A DNA stretch of 64,000 bases from Tragulus kanchil (GCA_022376925.1 JAIOJX010000004.1:3100001-3164000), one strand, 5' to 3'; positions 10,539 to 23,287 are shown, numbered from the stretch's first letter. Made by a program: numbers and translations. The notes: generated by a model from the letters alone, not told the origin.

Positions 10539-12580
10539 AGATCCAGTTTTTGAGTGTCCTAGGTTGAAGGGCCCACGCCAGCCCTTCCTCAGCAGGGAAT
10601 CCTCCAGATTTCTCTTAACTACGAGATAAAATCCAGGTGAGGGCCCGCCACCGTCGGATCCCAGACAGACTCCCCATCCGAGCGCAGCCCACGGAGGAGT
10701 CCTGAGCTTTGGATGCCGCCTCTGCTGCGTCTTGGGTGCATGCCACAGACCACTAAGCCTTCCTGAACTTGAGTCTCCGTGTCTGTTAGAGAAGGGTGAG
10801 GGTTGTAGGAATTGCGTCGGCCGCGTGGAGTTCCTGGTGCTTCACAAGTGCTCAGTAACTGGAACGCAGCAGGCATCCCTCGCCCCGGGGAGAGGCTGCC
10901 TCTTCTGTCCCCGCAGTGTGGCCGGACGACCTCAGGTACCACACAGCCCTCAGGCCTTCAAGGGTTTATTGAGCATCTACCGTATACCAGACACTGAGGC
11001 TACAACAGTGTAAGGACTGACGGGTCACAGCATCCACAGAGCTCTCTAAACACACAGAAACAAGGGGACAAATCAGGGGACACTGGTGACAAGCTGTGGG
11101 ACAGTCATGATGCTGAAGGAGGAAATAATGGTGGGAGGGGGCGTCAGGGAAGGCTTGTTCCAGGATTGACTTTGAGACTTCCAGGCAAGAGAGAGCTTTT
11201 GAAAGCCTGAGGAGAGTGGGCTGTCAAGCCGAGAGGAGGGTGGTATGGTGGGAAGACGGGGTGCTGGGGCAGCAGGTCACAGAGGCCTGGGCCGGGTGTG
11301 CACAGCCCCTCCGTGCTGTGCGCTGGTGTCTTGGCTCCAGGGCCGCTCAGGGCCTGGTGATGTTTGATAAAGGGCTGCCTGGAGCCCACTCCCAGCTGCT
11401 CCACGTGGGAGCTCTCCTGTTTCACTTGGAGTTTGTGAACACCCTGTCTTTGGCAGCATGTGGGCCACTGTCTCTTGTTGCAGAGCACGGCTGAGCAGGC
11501 TTCCAGTTGTAGCACAGGGACTCAGTAATGGTGGTGATAGGCTTAGTCACCCTGAGACCTGTGGGATCTTCCCAGCGGGGTTTAAACCCGTGTCTCCTGC
11601 CTTGGCAGGTGGATTCTTAACCACTGGACCACTGGGAAGTCTCAGATCCAGTTTTTGAGTGTCCTAGGTTGAAGGGCCCACGCCAGCCCTTCCTCAGCAG
11701 GGAATCCTCCAGATTTCTCTTAACTACGAGATAAAATCCAGGTGAGGGCCCGCCACCGTCGGATCCCAGACAGACTCCCCATCCGAGCGCAGCCCACGGA
11801 GGAGTCCTGAGCTTTGGATGCCGCCTCTGCTGCGTCTTGGGTGCATGCCACAGACCACTAAGCCTTCCTGAACTTGAGTCTCCGTGTCTGTTAGAGAAGG
11901 GTGAGGGTTGTAGGAATTGCGTGGGCCCGCGTGGAGTTCCTGGTGCTTCACAAGTGCTCAGTAACTGGAACGCAGCAGGCATCCCTCGCCCCGGGGAGAG
12001 GCTGCCTCTTCTGTCCCCGCAGTGTGGCCGGACGACCTCAGGTACCACACAGCCCTCAGGCCTTCAAGGGTTTATTGAGCATCTACCGTATACCAGACAC
12101 TGAGGCTACAACAGTGTAAGGACTGACGGGTCACAGCATCCACAGAGCTCTCTAAACACACAGAAACAAGGGGACAAATCAGGGGACACTGGTGACAAGC
12201 TGTGGGACAGTCATGATGCTGAAGGAGGAAATAATGGTGGGAGGGGGCGTCAGGGAAGGCTTGTTCCAGGATTGACTTTGAGACTTCCAGGCAAGAGAGA
12301 GCTTTTGAAAGCCTGAGGAGAGTGGGCTGTCAAGCCGAGAGGAGGGTGGTATGGTGGGAAGACGGGGTGCTGGGGCAGCAGGTCACAGAGGCCTGGGCCG
12401 GGTGTGCACAGCCCCTCCGTGCTGTGCGCTGGTGTCTTGGCTCCAGGGCCGCTCAGGGCCTGGTGATGTTTGATAAAGGGCTGCCTGGAGCCCACTCCCA
12501 GCTGCTCCACGTGGGAGCTCTCCTGTTTCACTTGGAGTTTGTGAACACCCTGTCTTTGGCAGCATGTGGGCCACTGTCTC
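10355..12580. repeat. Direct duplication 3
   Basis: Copy A 10355-11474 and copy B 11471-12580, offset 1,106 over most of the unit. The join uses 'tctcttgttgcagagcac', so copy B begins inside the SINE. The first 40 bases of B are eroded ('acggctgagcaggcttccag' against 'actggtgctggtccagcagg'). A short difference also lies mid-unit: 'gcgtcggccgcgtgg' against 'gcgtgggcccgcgtgg'. Confidence 0.97.
10950..11215. repeat. Ancient mammalian repeat, L2-like (second copy to 12320)
   Basis: 'gggtttattgagcatctacc', 'gtataccagacactgagg' and 'gtcagggaaggcttgttcc' belong to a widespread old mammalian repeat that resembles reverse-complement L2 3' sequence. The exact family is not certain. The second copy comes from duplication 3. 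Confidence 0.45.
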
Positions 12581-13751
12581 CCTGCTCCCAAAGTGGAAAG
12601 GAGATCTGGGTGAAAGGGCCTCCATCCTGGGTGGGGTGGAGGGAGTGGAGCCGGTGGTGAGCTCGCGGGCCTGTGCCTGCTGCAGAGTGTGGAGACAGGC
12701 AGAGGGAGGGTGGGGCAGAGCTTGTGGGCTGGGAGGGTGTTTAGCCCACACGCCTGGGGGAGGTAAAGCCCCAGCATGGGTTCTAACATGAGGAGGAGCC
12801 TGTGTCGAGAGCGGCGGGAGCCAAGTGTGCCCCAAGTGTGCCCCCAGGCCTGTTGGAATCAGACTCCCATCCTGACCTCTCACCAGCTCTCAGGAAGAAC
12901 CGGTTGGCTTGCCTGATCTGGACTTGGGGGTAGCATTTCAAGTCATACATTGCATGTGGTTAGTGGGCAGAGCCCAGGAGTGAAGGGGGATCTCTGGGCT
13001 CTGGTCAGGCTCGCCGTTGAACCGGAAACAGGGCCCCTTTCCCTTAGCCTATGCAGTAAGAAGTCTGACCTCAGGACCTCTGAGGCCCTTCTTGCTCTGA
13101 CAGTCTATTCGAGTTTTTTCTAGTTTTGCAGAACATTGGCAGAGAGGGGATCTCTGGGGGAGGTGGGTGTAGAGTGTGAAGCATGATGAATCTCAAAAAG
13201 CTATGGGTACTTCTGAATGCTTGGCTGTGTTAGTAGAAGTCCGGTGTCTAGAACCTGGGAGGAGATGGTTGTGTCAACACAGCAGACAAACAGATGTGCT
13301 CTCAGAGAAGGAGGGACGCTAAGCAAGTGGCTCTAGGCCAGGTGCTCTTCCCAGTGGCAGGAGCCGCGAAGTGTGCAGCCAGATGAAGGTTTGGAGAGGG
13401 CACGAGCTGCCTGGAGTACGTGGCATGCGCACTGGAGAGTGGGGGTCATGCCCTCGCATGGTCCCCATGAGGTCCCAGCTCAGGCAAGTAAGGAGCTTCC
13501 CCGATGTCCAGAACTGACCCAGACGGAACAAGCTGGACGGCGGGGCATTTCCTGTCATGGGAGGCATGCGAGGGCAGGTAGGTGGTCACCTGGCCCGTGG
13601 GATGGGACGATTCTTGCTGGTTCTGGACGGCTGCCCTCCTGTGACCTGGGTGCAGGCCTGACACTGGTAGCTTGATCCAAGGCCAGTGACAGAGCCTCTG
13701 TGTGCCTCAGTTTCCTATGTGAACAGAGAAGAGAGTACCTGTCTCTCAGCC
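12581..13751. other. Unannotated single-copy stretch
   Basis: No repeat family or convincing exon recognised. Confidence 0.4.
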
Positions 13752-13985
13752 GTGTGTATTTTGGCCACCTGATGTGAAGAGCCGACTCATTAGAAAAGAC
13801 CCTGACACTGGGAAAGACTGAGACAAGAGGAGAAGGGAGCAACAGAGGATAAGGTAGTTGGATGCCATCATCGACTCAATGGACGTGAGTTTGAGCAAAT
13901 TCCGGGAGACGGTAAGGACAGGGAAGCCTGGCGTGCTGCAGTCCATGGGGTCGCAAAGACACGGACACAAATGAGCAACTGAAGG
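13752..13985 (+). mobile_element. BovB LINE 3' end / Bov-A related
   Basis: Landmarks: 'tattttggccacctgatg', 'gactcattagaaaagaccc', 'ggatgccatcatcgactc', 'ctggcgtgctgcagtcc', 'gggtcgcaaagacacgg'. This is the 3' terminal part of a BovB copy, 5' truncated, with a decayed coding frame. Confidence 0.9.
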
Positions 13986-14744
13986 ACAGTCTTGTCCAGG
14001 TTAGCTGAGCTGGCGGCTGTGGAGTCCTTTGTGTGGTGCAGCCACAGGCCTGAACACGGGATAATTACTGGGTTCTTTCTCTCCTCTGCCATGTCTACTT
14101 GCCACTATGCTGATGTCTGGTGGTTGGAAGGGAGTAGAGGGTCCCTGTTTTCGTAGCTCAAGCTGACTGATGTATATAGTGAGCTTCTGCCTTAAGGAAT
14201 TTAGTCTTTGGGGAGGCAGAGTGAAGAGTCGACACTGAAGCAGATACAGCCAAAGTTGACATGAGAGCTGGCGGTTTGTCCGGACAGACATCACTAATCA
14301 ATCACCATATTCTTTCCTGCAGATCCTTACCCACATGATGGCAGCTACTACTAACTTACATTTAGCTTGTGAGATAGACTATTAGCTACCCCTAAATAAA
14401 GGGAAATAATTACTAATGCCATCCTTAGTCAGTGCCAAGTGAGTCAGTAATGCATTAAGGGAAATGTTCGTGTTGGCAGGGAGTGGGGGTCAGGGCAGCT
14501 GAGCACTAAACTAAATGATCAAGAAACCTCTTGGTGGAGGAAGTAGTGGGGCTGCGTCCAGGACCGAGGGCAGAGGAGAGAGGAGCAAGCAGGCACTCCA
14601 GGCCACTGACACAGCATAAGCAAAAGCCCACATGGTGCTGGGCTGGGAGCAAGGCTCATGATCACCTGGGGCTGTAGCGAACACTGACCTGGGAGTGTGG
14701 TCCTTGCTCCATTACCCACTTACTAGGTAACTTTGATAAGGCCC

Positions 14745-15130
14745 ATTCCTTTTTATTCATTTATTTTTTGGCAGTTTATGCATTTTACTAACATTTTTGT
14801 TTTATATTAGAGTATAGCTAATTAGCAATGTTCGGCTAGTTTGAGGTGGACAGCAGAAGCACTCAGCCGTGTATCGATAAGAATCTGTCCTCCCCCCAAA
14901 CTCCCCTCCTGTCCAGGCTGCCATAAACATCGAGCGGAGCGCCCTGTGATATCTAGTAGGACTTTGTTGGTTATCTATTTTAATATAGCAGTGTGTAGAT
15001 GGATCCCAAACTCCCTAGCTATCCTTTCCCCTCCTCTTCTCCCCTCCCCCTCAACCCCCGCAACCGTAAATTTATCCGCGGAGTCTGTGAGTCTGTTTCT
15101 GTTTTGTAAACAAGTTCCAGGCCCGTTCTG
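14745..15130 (-). mobile_element. Artiodactyl L1 3' UTR fragment
   Basis: Contains 'tagagtatagctaattagc', 'ggactttgttggttatc', 'tttaatatagcagtgtgtag', 'atcccaaactccctagc' and 'agtctgtttctgttttgtaa'. This order is familiar from the reverse complement of artiodactyl L1 3' ends. A T-rich stretch at 14750-14772 is the reversed tail. Family level is from memory. Confidence 0.65.
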
Positions 15131-15537
15131 TTTGTGTAAGGAGTGAGGGTTGGTCGCGTATCTTCAAAACTATGAAGAAGCGAAGACACATTTCTGCAAA
15201 GACCAGTGTACCCTTCTCCTCAAGCAGTGACTTCTTAACGGATGCCTTGCTGGTAGCAACATATTAAAGTGTGACCCAAATGACTCAGGAATCTGGGGGC
15301 AGTAGCCACACCAGGATAGTCATTGGGAATAGAAGAGAGATGTGGGCTGCGTGGGGCCTGAGCTCAACAGATCCCTGGATTTCTAGAGGTTGGAGTTTTC
15401 CCCTGAGATCGGCAGGTTTGGGTCCAGAGCAGCCGAGCTGGGTATTTAGGCCTCTGCACCATTTCAAGGCGCCCTTTCATTCTTCGCCAAAAGGGAGGGG
15501 AGGCAGGGTATGGGCAGGGGGGCTGCCAGGTTCTCAT
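15131..15537. other. Unannotated stretch upstream of the motif cluster
   Basis: No repeat family recognised. The segment 15470-15530 is purine-rich ('aaaagggaggggaggcaggg'). Confidence 0.4.
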
Positions 15538-15615
15538 CTATTTATAGCTGGGATTTGGGGTCACGCGGCCCCGGGTGCTGGAATGGCCCCCATGCCAGAC
15601 CTTGCTAGCCAATCA
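15538..15615. promoter_or_regulatory. Possible muscle-type regulatory cluster (MEF2, M-CAT, CCAAT)
   Basis: Three textbook motifs lie within 78 bases of apparently single-copy DNA. They are a perfect MEF2 site 'ctatttatag' (15538-15547), an M-CAT/TEAD site 'tggaatg' (15579-15585) and a CCAAT box 'agccaatca' (15607-15615). Motif matching alone gives many false positives, so function is inference. Confidence 0.25.
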
Positions 15616-16730
15616 CAGGGTGGTATGCCCCAGGGTCCTGCACGTTAGCTGGTGCCCTAATGTGAACCCACAGGACTGGCCTGGGCTCTGGCCAGATGCT
15701 CAACATTCCCTCCTGAGCCCCAGCGGGCCTCTGAGGGGCTGCCAAGTGCTGGCTGGGACTGGGGAGGCAGCGGGGGCTGGTGGGGGCAATGTGATGTGAC
15801 AGAAAAGAAGGGAAGAAAGGCCTTGTGTAGAGGCAGCTGGCGGGGCTGCCCTGGCCAGCGGTCTGCGCTAGCGGATGGACAGAAGGTCAAGGTGCTTAGG
15901 ACAGAGGTTCTGGAATGGGCACAGAACTCCTGGGTCACAGCATCAGTGTTACCCTGGAATTAGAGACGGAGACTGACGGCACACTCAGGCCTTCCTCACC
16001 CTTGGGATGCATCTCTTCCCTCCCACCACACTCAGCACCCTAGAAGCCCGTTAGTCAGCCTCCACAGAGGGGCACAGCCCCCACTGGGACTAGGGAGCTT
16101 GTCTTGACTGATAGTTCATCTGCCTCATTTTGCCCCCTTGGTGATCAGTCTCATTCCACTTGCTCCTGTTCATTTCACTTCCTTCAACTTAGCAGCCACT
16201 GTGTCATGCTGACCAATGGACAGCCGCCCAGCTGGGCCTCCTGCTGCCTTTTTTTCCTCATCTCCACACAGCAGCTAGAGCCCAGAGCTGTCTGATCACC
16301 ATCCTGCAGAAACGCTCTTGACGGAGCCCCGTGATCTTGGGGCAAAGGACAGCAACCTCCCCATTGTGGCCTCAAAGTCCTTCAGGATGCTTCCACCTCA
16401 TTTTCATCCCTGACCCGCATTCCAGCCAACTGAACTTATCTCAGTTTCTTCTCTTTGTGTTCTAATCGTCTGGGCACTCGTCTGGGCACCATCTGATTGG
16501 CTGGTGGGAGCCCTGTCTTTCTCTCACTGCTGTATCCCCAGAAGCATGGCTCAGGTCAGCACTGAAGTGACAGTTCAGCACAGAAGGAAGTGTGTGTTCC
16601 CTTGAGATGACAGGTTTTCCCAATACCGATGCTCAGGGTTCCGAGTCTAGAGAGGTGCCTCACCAAAGGCAGCGACAGCCCTGGGTCCCAGGCAGGCCTC
16701 TTCCATTGGGGCCTCAGTTTCCTGTCCGTA
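15616..16730. other. Unannotated single-copy stretch
   Basis: No repeat family or exon recognised. Confidence 0.4.
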
Positions 16731-18935
16731 CAATAAAGGACTGGCCCAGTGCCCCCGTCCGAGGGCCATTCCAGTTCTAAAAGTAGGAGAGACAAAAGAC
16801 AGAGACCAACAGCATGGACTTTGCAGCCAGACAGACCCAGATAGGAATCCTGGCTTTCATCGCCCGCCGGGCAGGTGATCTTGGGCCTTTCTGAACCCTG
16901 GTTTCTTCGTCTGTGGAGCAGGTGGAGGTACTCGTTTCTGTGATCCCGAGTGAGACAGCGCGGCGCCTGACACCTAGTAAGCACACAGCGGACAGGAGCC
17001 CTTCCTTTTGAGTTTACAACCTGATGATGGAATGTGGCAGTTCACATGCCTTGTAAATCACGATTATTAAGGAAAGCTCTTTTCTCTCCCCTTAACTTTT
17101 AGTGCCAAGTATATTTAGAATGACCCCTGTGTATTTGCTCCTGCCCTCTACTCTACTTATCCTGAGATCCCAGTCCCCATTTTTCACACTCACAATGAAG
17201 ACCCTGTGGCCTCCTGGTGGTTCACATGAGTGGTTCGGATATGTCTAGGAAGCCTGCTGTGGTTGGTGGTGTGACTGTTGGGGGTTTGTGGCACCCCAAC
17301 CCACACTGGCACTAAATGAGGCCAGAATATAGAACCATGGGCTGACTCCTCCCCTCACACTTACAAGATTAGCTGTCCAACGGTCTGGGTTGGGCTTAGA
17401 GCAAAGGCACGCCGAGGACCATGCCTGACACCTATTCTTGATGGGAAGAGACCCCAGGGGCATCAGCCAAGCCCCAGAGGCAGGTGTCTGCACAGATCTG
17501 GACAGCCTGTCACAGAGTAGCCTTATGACTAACCTCAGCTGCGTCCATGCTGTAGACTGTAGGAACTGGCAGTCAGGGAAGGAATGTCTCAGGTAGTAGA
17601 AAATATGGAGGAGAATTCAGAGGGTTGAAGTGAAGACCATCGAACAGCAGTAAATGTCAGTGAAATAAAGGAATGAATGAACCAATGAATGAATAAAGGT
17701 CCTCTGCCAATAAAAGCAAAACTGTCTCGCAGACCTCAGAAACAGAGCATTCACCCCTTTGGCTCAAGTCTTACCAGTTTTATTAGGTGCCTAAAGTAGA
17801 AGAGACATCTAAGGTTAGCTCAGTGCCAATAAAGGACTGGCCCAGTGCCCCCGTCCGAGGGCCATTCCAGTTCTAAAAGTAGGAGAGACAAAAGACAGAG
17901 ACCAACAGCATGGACTTTGCAGCCAGACAGACCCAGATAGGAATCCTGGCTTTCATCGCCCGCCGGGCAGGTGATCTTGGGCCTTTCTGAACCCTGGTTT
18001 CTTCGTCTGTGGAGCAGGTGGAGGTACTCGTTTCTGTGATCCCGAGTGAGACAGCGCGGCGCCTGACACCTAGTAAGCACACAGCGGACAGGAGCCCTTC
18101 CTTTTGAGTTTACAACCTGATGATGGAATGTGGCAGTTCACATGCCTTGTAAATCACGATTATTAAGGAAAGCTCTTTTCTCTCCCCTTAACTTTTAGTG
18201 CCAAGTATATTTAGAATGACCCCTGTGTATTTGCTCCTGCCCTCTACTCTACTTATCCTGAGATCCCAGTCCCCATTTTTCACACTCACAATGAAGACCC
18301 TGTGGCCTCCTGGTGGTTCACATGAGTGGTTCGGATATGTCTAGGAAGCCTGCTGTGGTTGGTGGTGTGACTGTTGGGGGTTTGTGGCACCCCAACCCAC
18401 ACTGGCACTAAATGAGGCCAGAATATAGAACCATGGGCTGACTCCTCCCCTCACACTTACAAGATTAGCTGTCCAACGGTCTGGGTTGGGCTTAGAGCAA
18501 AGGCACGCCGAGGACCATGCCTGACACCTATTCTTGATGGGAAGAGACCCCAGGGGCATCAGCCAAGCCCCAGAGGCAGGTGTCTGCACAGATCTGGACA
18601 GCCTGTCACAGAGTAGCCTTATGACTAACCTCAGCTGCGTCCATGCTGTAGACTGTAGGAACTGGCAGTCAGGGAAGGAATGTCTCAGGTAGTAGAAAAT
18701 ATGGAGGAGAATTCAGAGGGTTGAAGTGAAGACCATCGAACAGCAGTAAATGTCAGTGAAATAAAGGAATGAATGAACCAATGAATGAATAAAGGTCCTC
18801 TGCCAATAAAAGCAAAACTGTCTCGCAGACCTCAGAAACAGAGCATTCACCCCTTTGGCTCAAGTCTTACCAGTTTTATTAGGTGCCTAAAGTAGAAGAG
18901 AGACATCAGTAGAAAACCACAAGGTTAGCTCAGTG
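16731..18935. repeat. Direct duplication 4
   Basis: Copy A 16731-17826 and copy B 17827-18935, offset 1,096, with no filler. The last 30 bases of A lack about 18 bases that B has: 'agagacatctaaggttag' against a longer version containing 'cagtagaaaaccaca'. This is decay at the inner end of A. Confidence 0.97.
16795..16985 (+). repeat. MIR SINE (second copy 17891-18081)
   Basis: Full MIR order: 'agcatggactttgcagcc', 'gacagacccagatagg', 'caggtgatcttgggcc', 'ggtttcttcgtctgtgg', 'gcctgacacctagtaagc'. Copied by duplication 4. Confidence 0.85.
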
Positions 18936-20494
18936 ATTCCCAAACTTTTTTTTTATTTACCCCAACTTGGGAGTCAGAGAACACAGGCTCACTTCTCCCT
19001 GTGTGCCCAATTAATCGGTTGGGGCGTGGGTGAGCTGCAAGGGCCACGTGCCCACTGGATCATTTCTGCCCACATCAGATTGTAAGTATTGACCTGTCAG
19101 GACTGCTGTGGTGATCAGTAAAAGAGAGCTGACTCAAAGTCGCCTCCCCACAAGGAATCTCTTGGGTCCCATAATTGGAAACATGGGGTTCAGGTTCAGT
19201 TTGATCCAGGAGCACCATCTCTCAACTCAGCTTTCCTTTACTGGGGCTCCATTCTCATACAGGTTCTTCCCGGTTAATGAAAAGAAGGGCCACAAGGCCT
19301 CTCAGGGATCAGTTTAACAATAAGCTGATCAGTAGGAGAAGCAAATGCAATAGGAGGAGCATTTCTTCCCCAGTAGCACCAGCTGACCTCTTGGGGCTGA
19401 CGCTCATTGTCTGGATTGGGGGGAATCATGATGTCTGGGACTGTGGCTCTCTGATTACCCAGGACTGGGTCATGGAGTATGAGTATGTACTTAGGTTCAG
19501 CATCACTGACCCAAGAGATCCAAATTTAGAAGGTATTCTTCTCCTTCTAATGAAACGTGACAGAGGGGTCAAAACCTTTGTGCCCATTGAATTATTCCAC
19601 TTTACATTAAAAACCACGTCATTCTCCAGGTTGGGATTTTAAATAGAATTTGTAACTAATTACCTCCCATACCTTTCACCATGGTGTTCATACCACACAG
19701 AGGAGACCCGCTGCTGTCCAGTGCTTCTTTCCCCAAGAGCTGACCTGACTGCCGGCTGTGGGGGTGAGGCTGGGGGACCAGCTAAGCAAGGCATCTGTGG
19801 TGAGCAGTTTTCTTGGATGGAGGGAAAGATATTTGCTGCTGTGACCCCGTTCCACTCACAAGGACACTATGATCTATACGAAGCATCTGCAGGGAGGTTG
19901 ATACGTGTAGTAATGTGACTAGGCTGTGGGCACCCCTGTCTCCCAGTCATAGCTAAATCTGGAAATAATCCGAGTTTGAATAGAAGTTTCTGTCTATATA
20001 ATGAAAGTTTTGATCATCTACCATCTGTTATCAATTGATAATGACTGTCAGGAATACTGTGTTGGAGAGTTCAAATCTATGCTCAAGCTCAGTAGGAACA
20101 AGGCCTGTGATTGATTAGTAGTGTCTGCCATGCACATAGGCATGGAAAGTGGTGGCCTGTTTGTTCCGTGGTAGACATTTCTGTACATTTTTCCTTTTTT
20201 AGCTCTCTCACTTTAGATATGAGTCGATCGAACAAACAGAGGCAAACCTCAGGGCTCAAAAAGAAAAGCCGGTGCAAAATGGGGACTAGCCTGGGAGGAA
20301 CATTGAGAATTCATAGCCTTCTGCTGCTGTCTGTGCTTCCTTGTGGAATTCATCTTCCCTGTTGAAGCTTGCTGGTCTCATTTGCAGATTGGGACAAATG
20401 ATCCAGTCCTGCCGACCAAGCAGGGCTGTTACGAGGATCAAATGAAGTGCTAAATGTGAGCTCATTTTATCATACTTACAATAACAGCAAGCAG
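18936..20494. other. Unannotated single-copy stretch
   Basis: A plus-strand frame of 121 codons (19277-19642) shows no recognisable domain and no canonical exon structure, and I do not call it. The base composition at 19100-19650 is more AT-rich than its neighbours, as an old unidentified repeat would be. Confidence 0.4.
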
Positions 20495-20715
20495 TTAAAT
20501 GACCCTTTATGGGCCAGGCACTGTTCTAAGTGCTTTACTGACATCCTCATTAAATCCTCAGAATAAATCTGTGAAGTTGTTACTATTGTTAGCCTCATTT
20601 TATCGGAAATGGCATTTAGGTGCAAATGTTGTCACATGCTCACCATCACGTAACTCTGGGATCAGGGTTCAGACCAGGCAGCCTGGTTCTGGTGTCACTG
20701 CTTTAACTCCCTTTA
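20495..20715 (-). repeat. MIR SINE
   Basis: Reverse-complement MIR: 'gccaggcactgttctaagtg', 'cattaaatcctcagaat', 'agcctcattttatcgg', 'ctctgggatcagggttc'. Nearly full length. Confidence 0.85.
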
Positions 20716-20944
20716 TTATGCATTCCCACGGTATGCTGTGAAGTGCGGTGCACCTGACAGGGATTACCTCAAGCAGTACCTCTAATTCTTCTCTTACTCA
20801 GGGAACACCCTACTGGTCTACTCTCTTTAAGACCATGGAGGTGGTCTGTGCGCCATCTCTCCATGGCTCAGACACCTTTCTAAGACCTTGTGGGGTTCAA
20901 GAAGGGGAAGCAGGGGAATCTAAGGGTCTGCCTCTGGTCTCCAG

Positions 20945-21125
20945 CCATGCTGCCTGGTTCATCTCCTGGCTCTAGCTGGGTGACCTTGAGCAGGTCATCT
21001 AACATCTCTGATCCTCTGTTTCCTCACCTGTGCATAGGGATGATAGTCCTACCTGTCGTGCAGAATTCATACAGAGAATAAATGAGATAACGTGAGGGAT
21101 GTGGTTGGTGATGTAATAAACACTC
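20945..21125 (+). repeat. MIR SINE
   Basis: 'gctgggtgaccttgagcagg', 'cctctgtttcctcacctgtg', 'gagaataaatgagataacg', 'gatgtaataaacactcag'. Lies about 230 bases from the oppositely oriented MIR. Confidence 0.85.
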
Positions 21126-21769
21126 AGTGTAGGTGAGGGAGGAGGGCTGCAGAGGTTACAGGGACCTGAAATGGTGGGCATGGGCTGCCTTTCCCAGGCC
21201 TGAGTGGAGCGTCAGGACTCTTCCTGCTGCAGCATCGTTGATTATGAGCAAATTCTCCCCTCCTGAGTGAAAGCTACCACCCGCACCCTCAGCCCCAGAC
21301 AGTGGGCTCCTAGCCCCGCTGGGCATGCCTCTCGCCTCACCCCTGGATGTGGCTGCCAGTTCTTCCCACCGTCTTCTTGCTTGGCCTGCAGCCACTGTCC
21401 CATCCACCCTGCCACAGCCCCAATCTGGCCAAATCCAGAGTGAGCTGGTCTGCAGCCTGCATTTCCTGGGGGCCTCGGAGGCTGCCAAATTACAATAAGA
21501 GGAGCAAGCACGGCCAGAAGAGATTCTGGTTCTAGGGTGAGGCATCTGCAAGCCTACCAGTGCCCTTGCTTTGGACCTGATGAAATAAAGAAATGAGTGA
21601 CAGAGCTTATTGGGGATTCGCTTTCCTGTCAGTCCCTCCAGAGATGTTACTCCCTTCTGGGAGTGGGTCTCAGTGGCCCACCTGTACAGTGGGACAGGGC
21701 AGGTTGTGGGCGGCGTGGGATGGGTGCAGATTGCTGGGCTAGGGCAGGAATCTGGATAGAGGACTACCG
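21126..21769. other. Unannotated stretch, open minus frame not called
   Basis: A 208-codon minus-strand frame covers 21156-21782. It has no recognisable domain, is Ser/Pro/Gly-rich, overlaps the MER5A, and has other open frames over it on both strands. I treat it as chance. Confidence 0.4.
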
Positions 21770-21912
21770 GTTGCTTCATCACTGGGAAGCTTACTTAAAT
21801 TGCAAATTCCCAGGTCTCCCCCAGAGATGGATTTGGGGCCTCTTGCATTTTTACAAGTTCCCCAGGAGATTCTGTAGCCGGTGGTCAGGGAAGCAAACCT
21901 TGAGAAATACTG
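21770..21912 (+). mobile_element. MER5A-type hAT-Charlie fragment
   Basis: 'ttgcttcatcactgggaagc', 'aaattgcaaattcccagg', 'cccaggagattctgtag' and 'ccttgagaaatactga' follow the MER5A consensus. Non-autonomous, ancient DNA transposon with no coding capacity. Confidence 0.7.
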
Positions 21913-23064
21913 AGTCCTTATGAATATCCTTTGATTCTATTAGGATTCTCCGTTAACTCCTCGTTCTTAGCCATCCTACCTTCTACTTTTAGGAGAGGAG
22001 AAAGGCCCTGAAAGGCCCCTAGAATTCCCACTTAAAAGCTTCTAGAGTTGACACTCTACTTCTGTGTGGGCTCCCCATCCTTATTGGTGGGGACGCTCGG
22101 AGCCTGCCTGCTTGGACGGGCTGTGGGCCGACCAAGTGCTGATCTCCCAGTGCTGAGACTCTGTGATATCTGCCTGGAGAGGCTCTAGTCTTTTATAGTA
22201 AAAGTCGATTTCTGCAGAATGAGTGGTAATTAGCACATATGAGAGCCGGAAGGGAGTTTTATTTTTTCACCCAGGACATTTTACCCCTCTGCAAACGCTC
22301 TTAGCTGAAGGCCCAATGAGTTGAGGAGACTAGGAGAGCTGCTGTCATCGGCTTGGCGTCTGGCAGCTCCCTTCCCCATATTTTACAGCCTTCTACAGGT
22401 TAAGACAAGGGACCTTATCCCAGTGCCTTGTGGTTTCCTTTTTAAATATAAAAGGATATGTCTATAAAAGTTTTACTTATTCAACACACACGGGATGAAT
22501 GAGCACCTGCTGGCCCCAGGGGATCCTGGGACACACATCATAATCCTCTGGCCTTGGATTCAAAGCCTTTGCATGGGGCAATGATGCTAAAGCCACAGAG
22601 AGACGTAAGCGGGCAGATGGTGTCCTGGGGCGAGACTTGGGAGGGCAGGGTTTGGAAGAGAACAGAGCGATTGTACTGGGGCAGGGGAGTGGGTGGAGTG
22701 CTGGAACACCGTGTCCAAAGGTGCTGAGGTGGGACCATCCGCTGTTTGGGGTAAAGGGTTGGGAGGGGCAGGGCAGGGGCTGTAAAATGGGCATTAGCCA
22801 ACAGGCCTGGCACGGAGAGCACTTCCAGTCCTCTTGACGGAGGTTCTAATCCTTCAGGATGAGATGGTGGCAGGAGGAGGTCGAGTTCCTCCTTCTCGGG
22901 GCCTTTGAGATGTGGAGTCCCCACGCCTTCACTCTTCACAGCAGCTCCCCAGAGGGAAGAGTCAAAGAGAGACTGAGACCACCTCCCAGGACGATTCATC
23001 CCACTGTGAGGATGGAGTGGGGATGGGACTAAGAGTCTGAGTGTCATTTAAGGAATGTCATAAA
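21913..23064. other. Unannotated single-copy stretch
   Basis: Nothing recognised apart from scattered short AT-rich segments. Confidence 0.4.
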
Positions 23065-23263
23065 AAAAAATTTTTTTTAAAAGAATATATATTTGTTTAG
23101 CTGCACTGGATATTAGTTACAGCACATGGGATCCTCCATCTCTCTGCAGCATGCAGGATTTAGTTGCAGCATGTGGGATCTAGTGCCCTGACCAGGGGAT
23201 TGAACCCATGTTCCCTGCATTGGGAACATGGAGTCTTAGCCACTGGACCACCAGGGAAGTTCC
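23065..23263 (-). repeat. tRNA-Glu-derived SINE (CHR-type)
   Basis: T/A-rich reversed tail, then 'ttagttgcagcatgtggg', 'ccctgaccaggggattgaac' and 'ctggaccaccagggaagtt'. It sits immediately before another SINE in the same orientation. Confidence 0.9.
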
Positions 23264-23287
23264 AGGGAGAAGTCCCAGGGAATGTGA

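Noticed and set aside
21156..21782. 208-codon minus-strand frame
   Set aside because: Runs into a MER5A fragment, has low-complexity Ser/Pro/Gly composition and competing frames over it.
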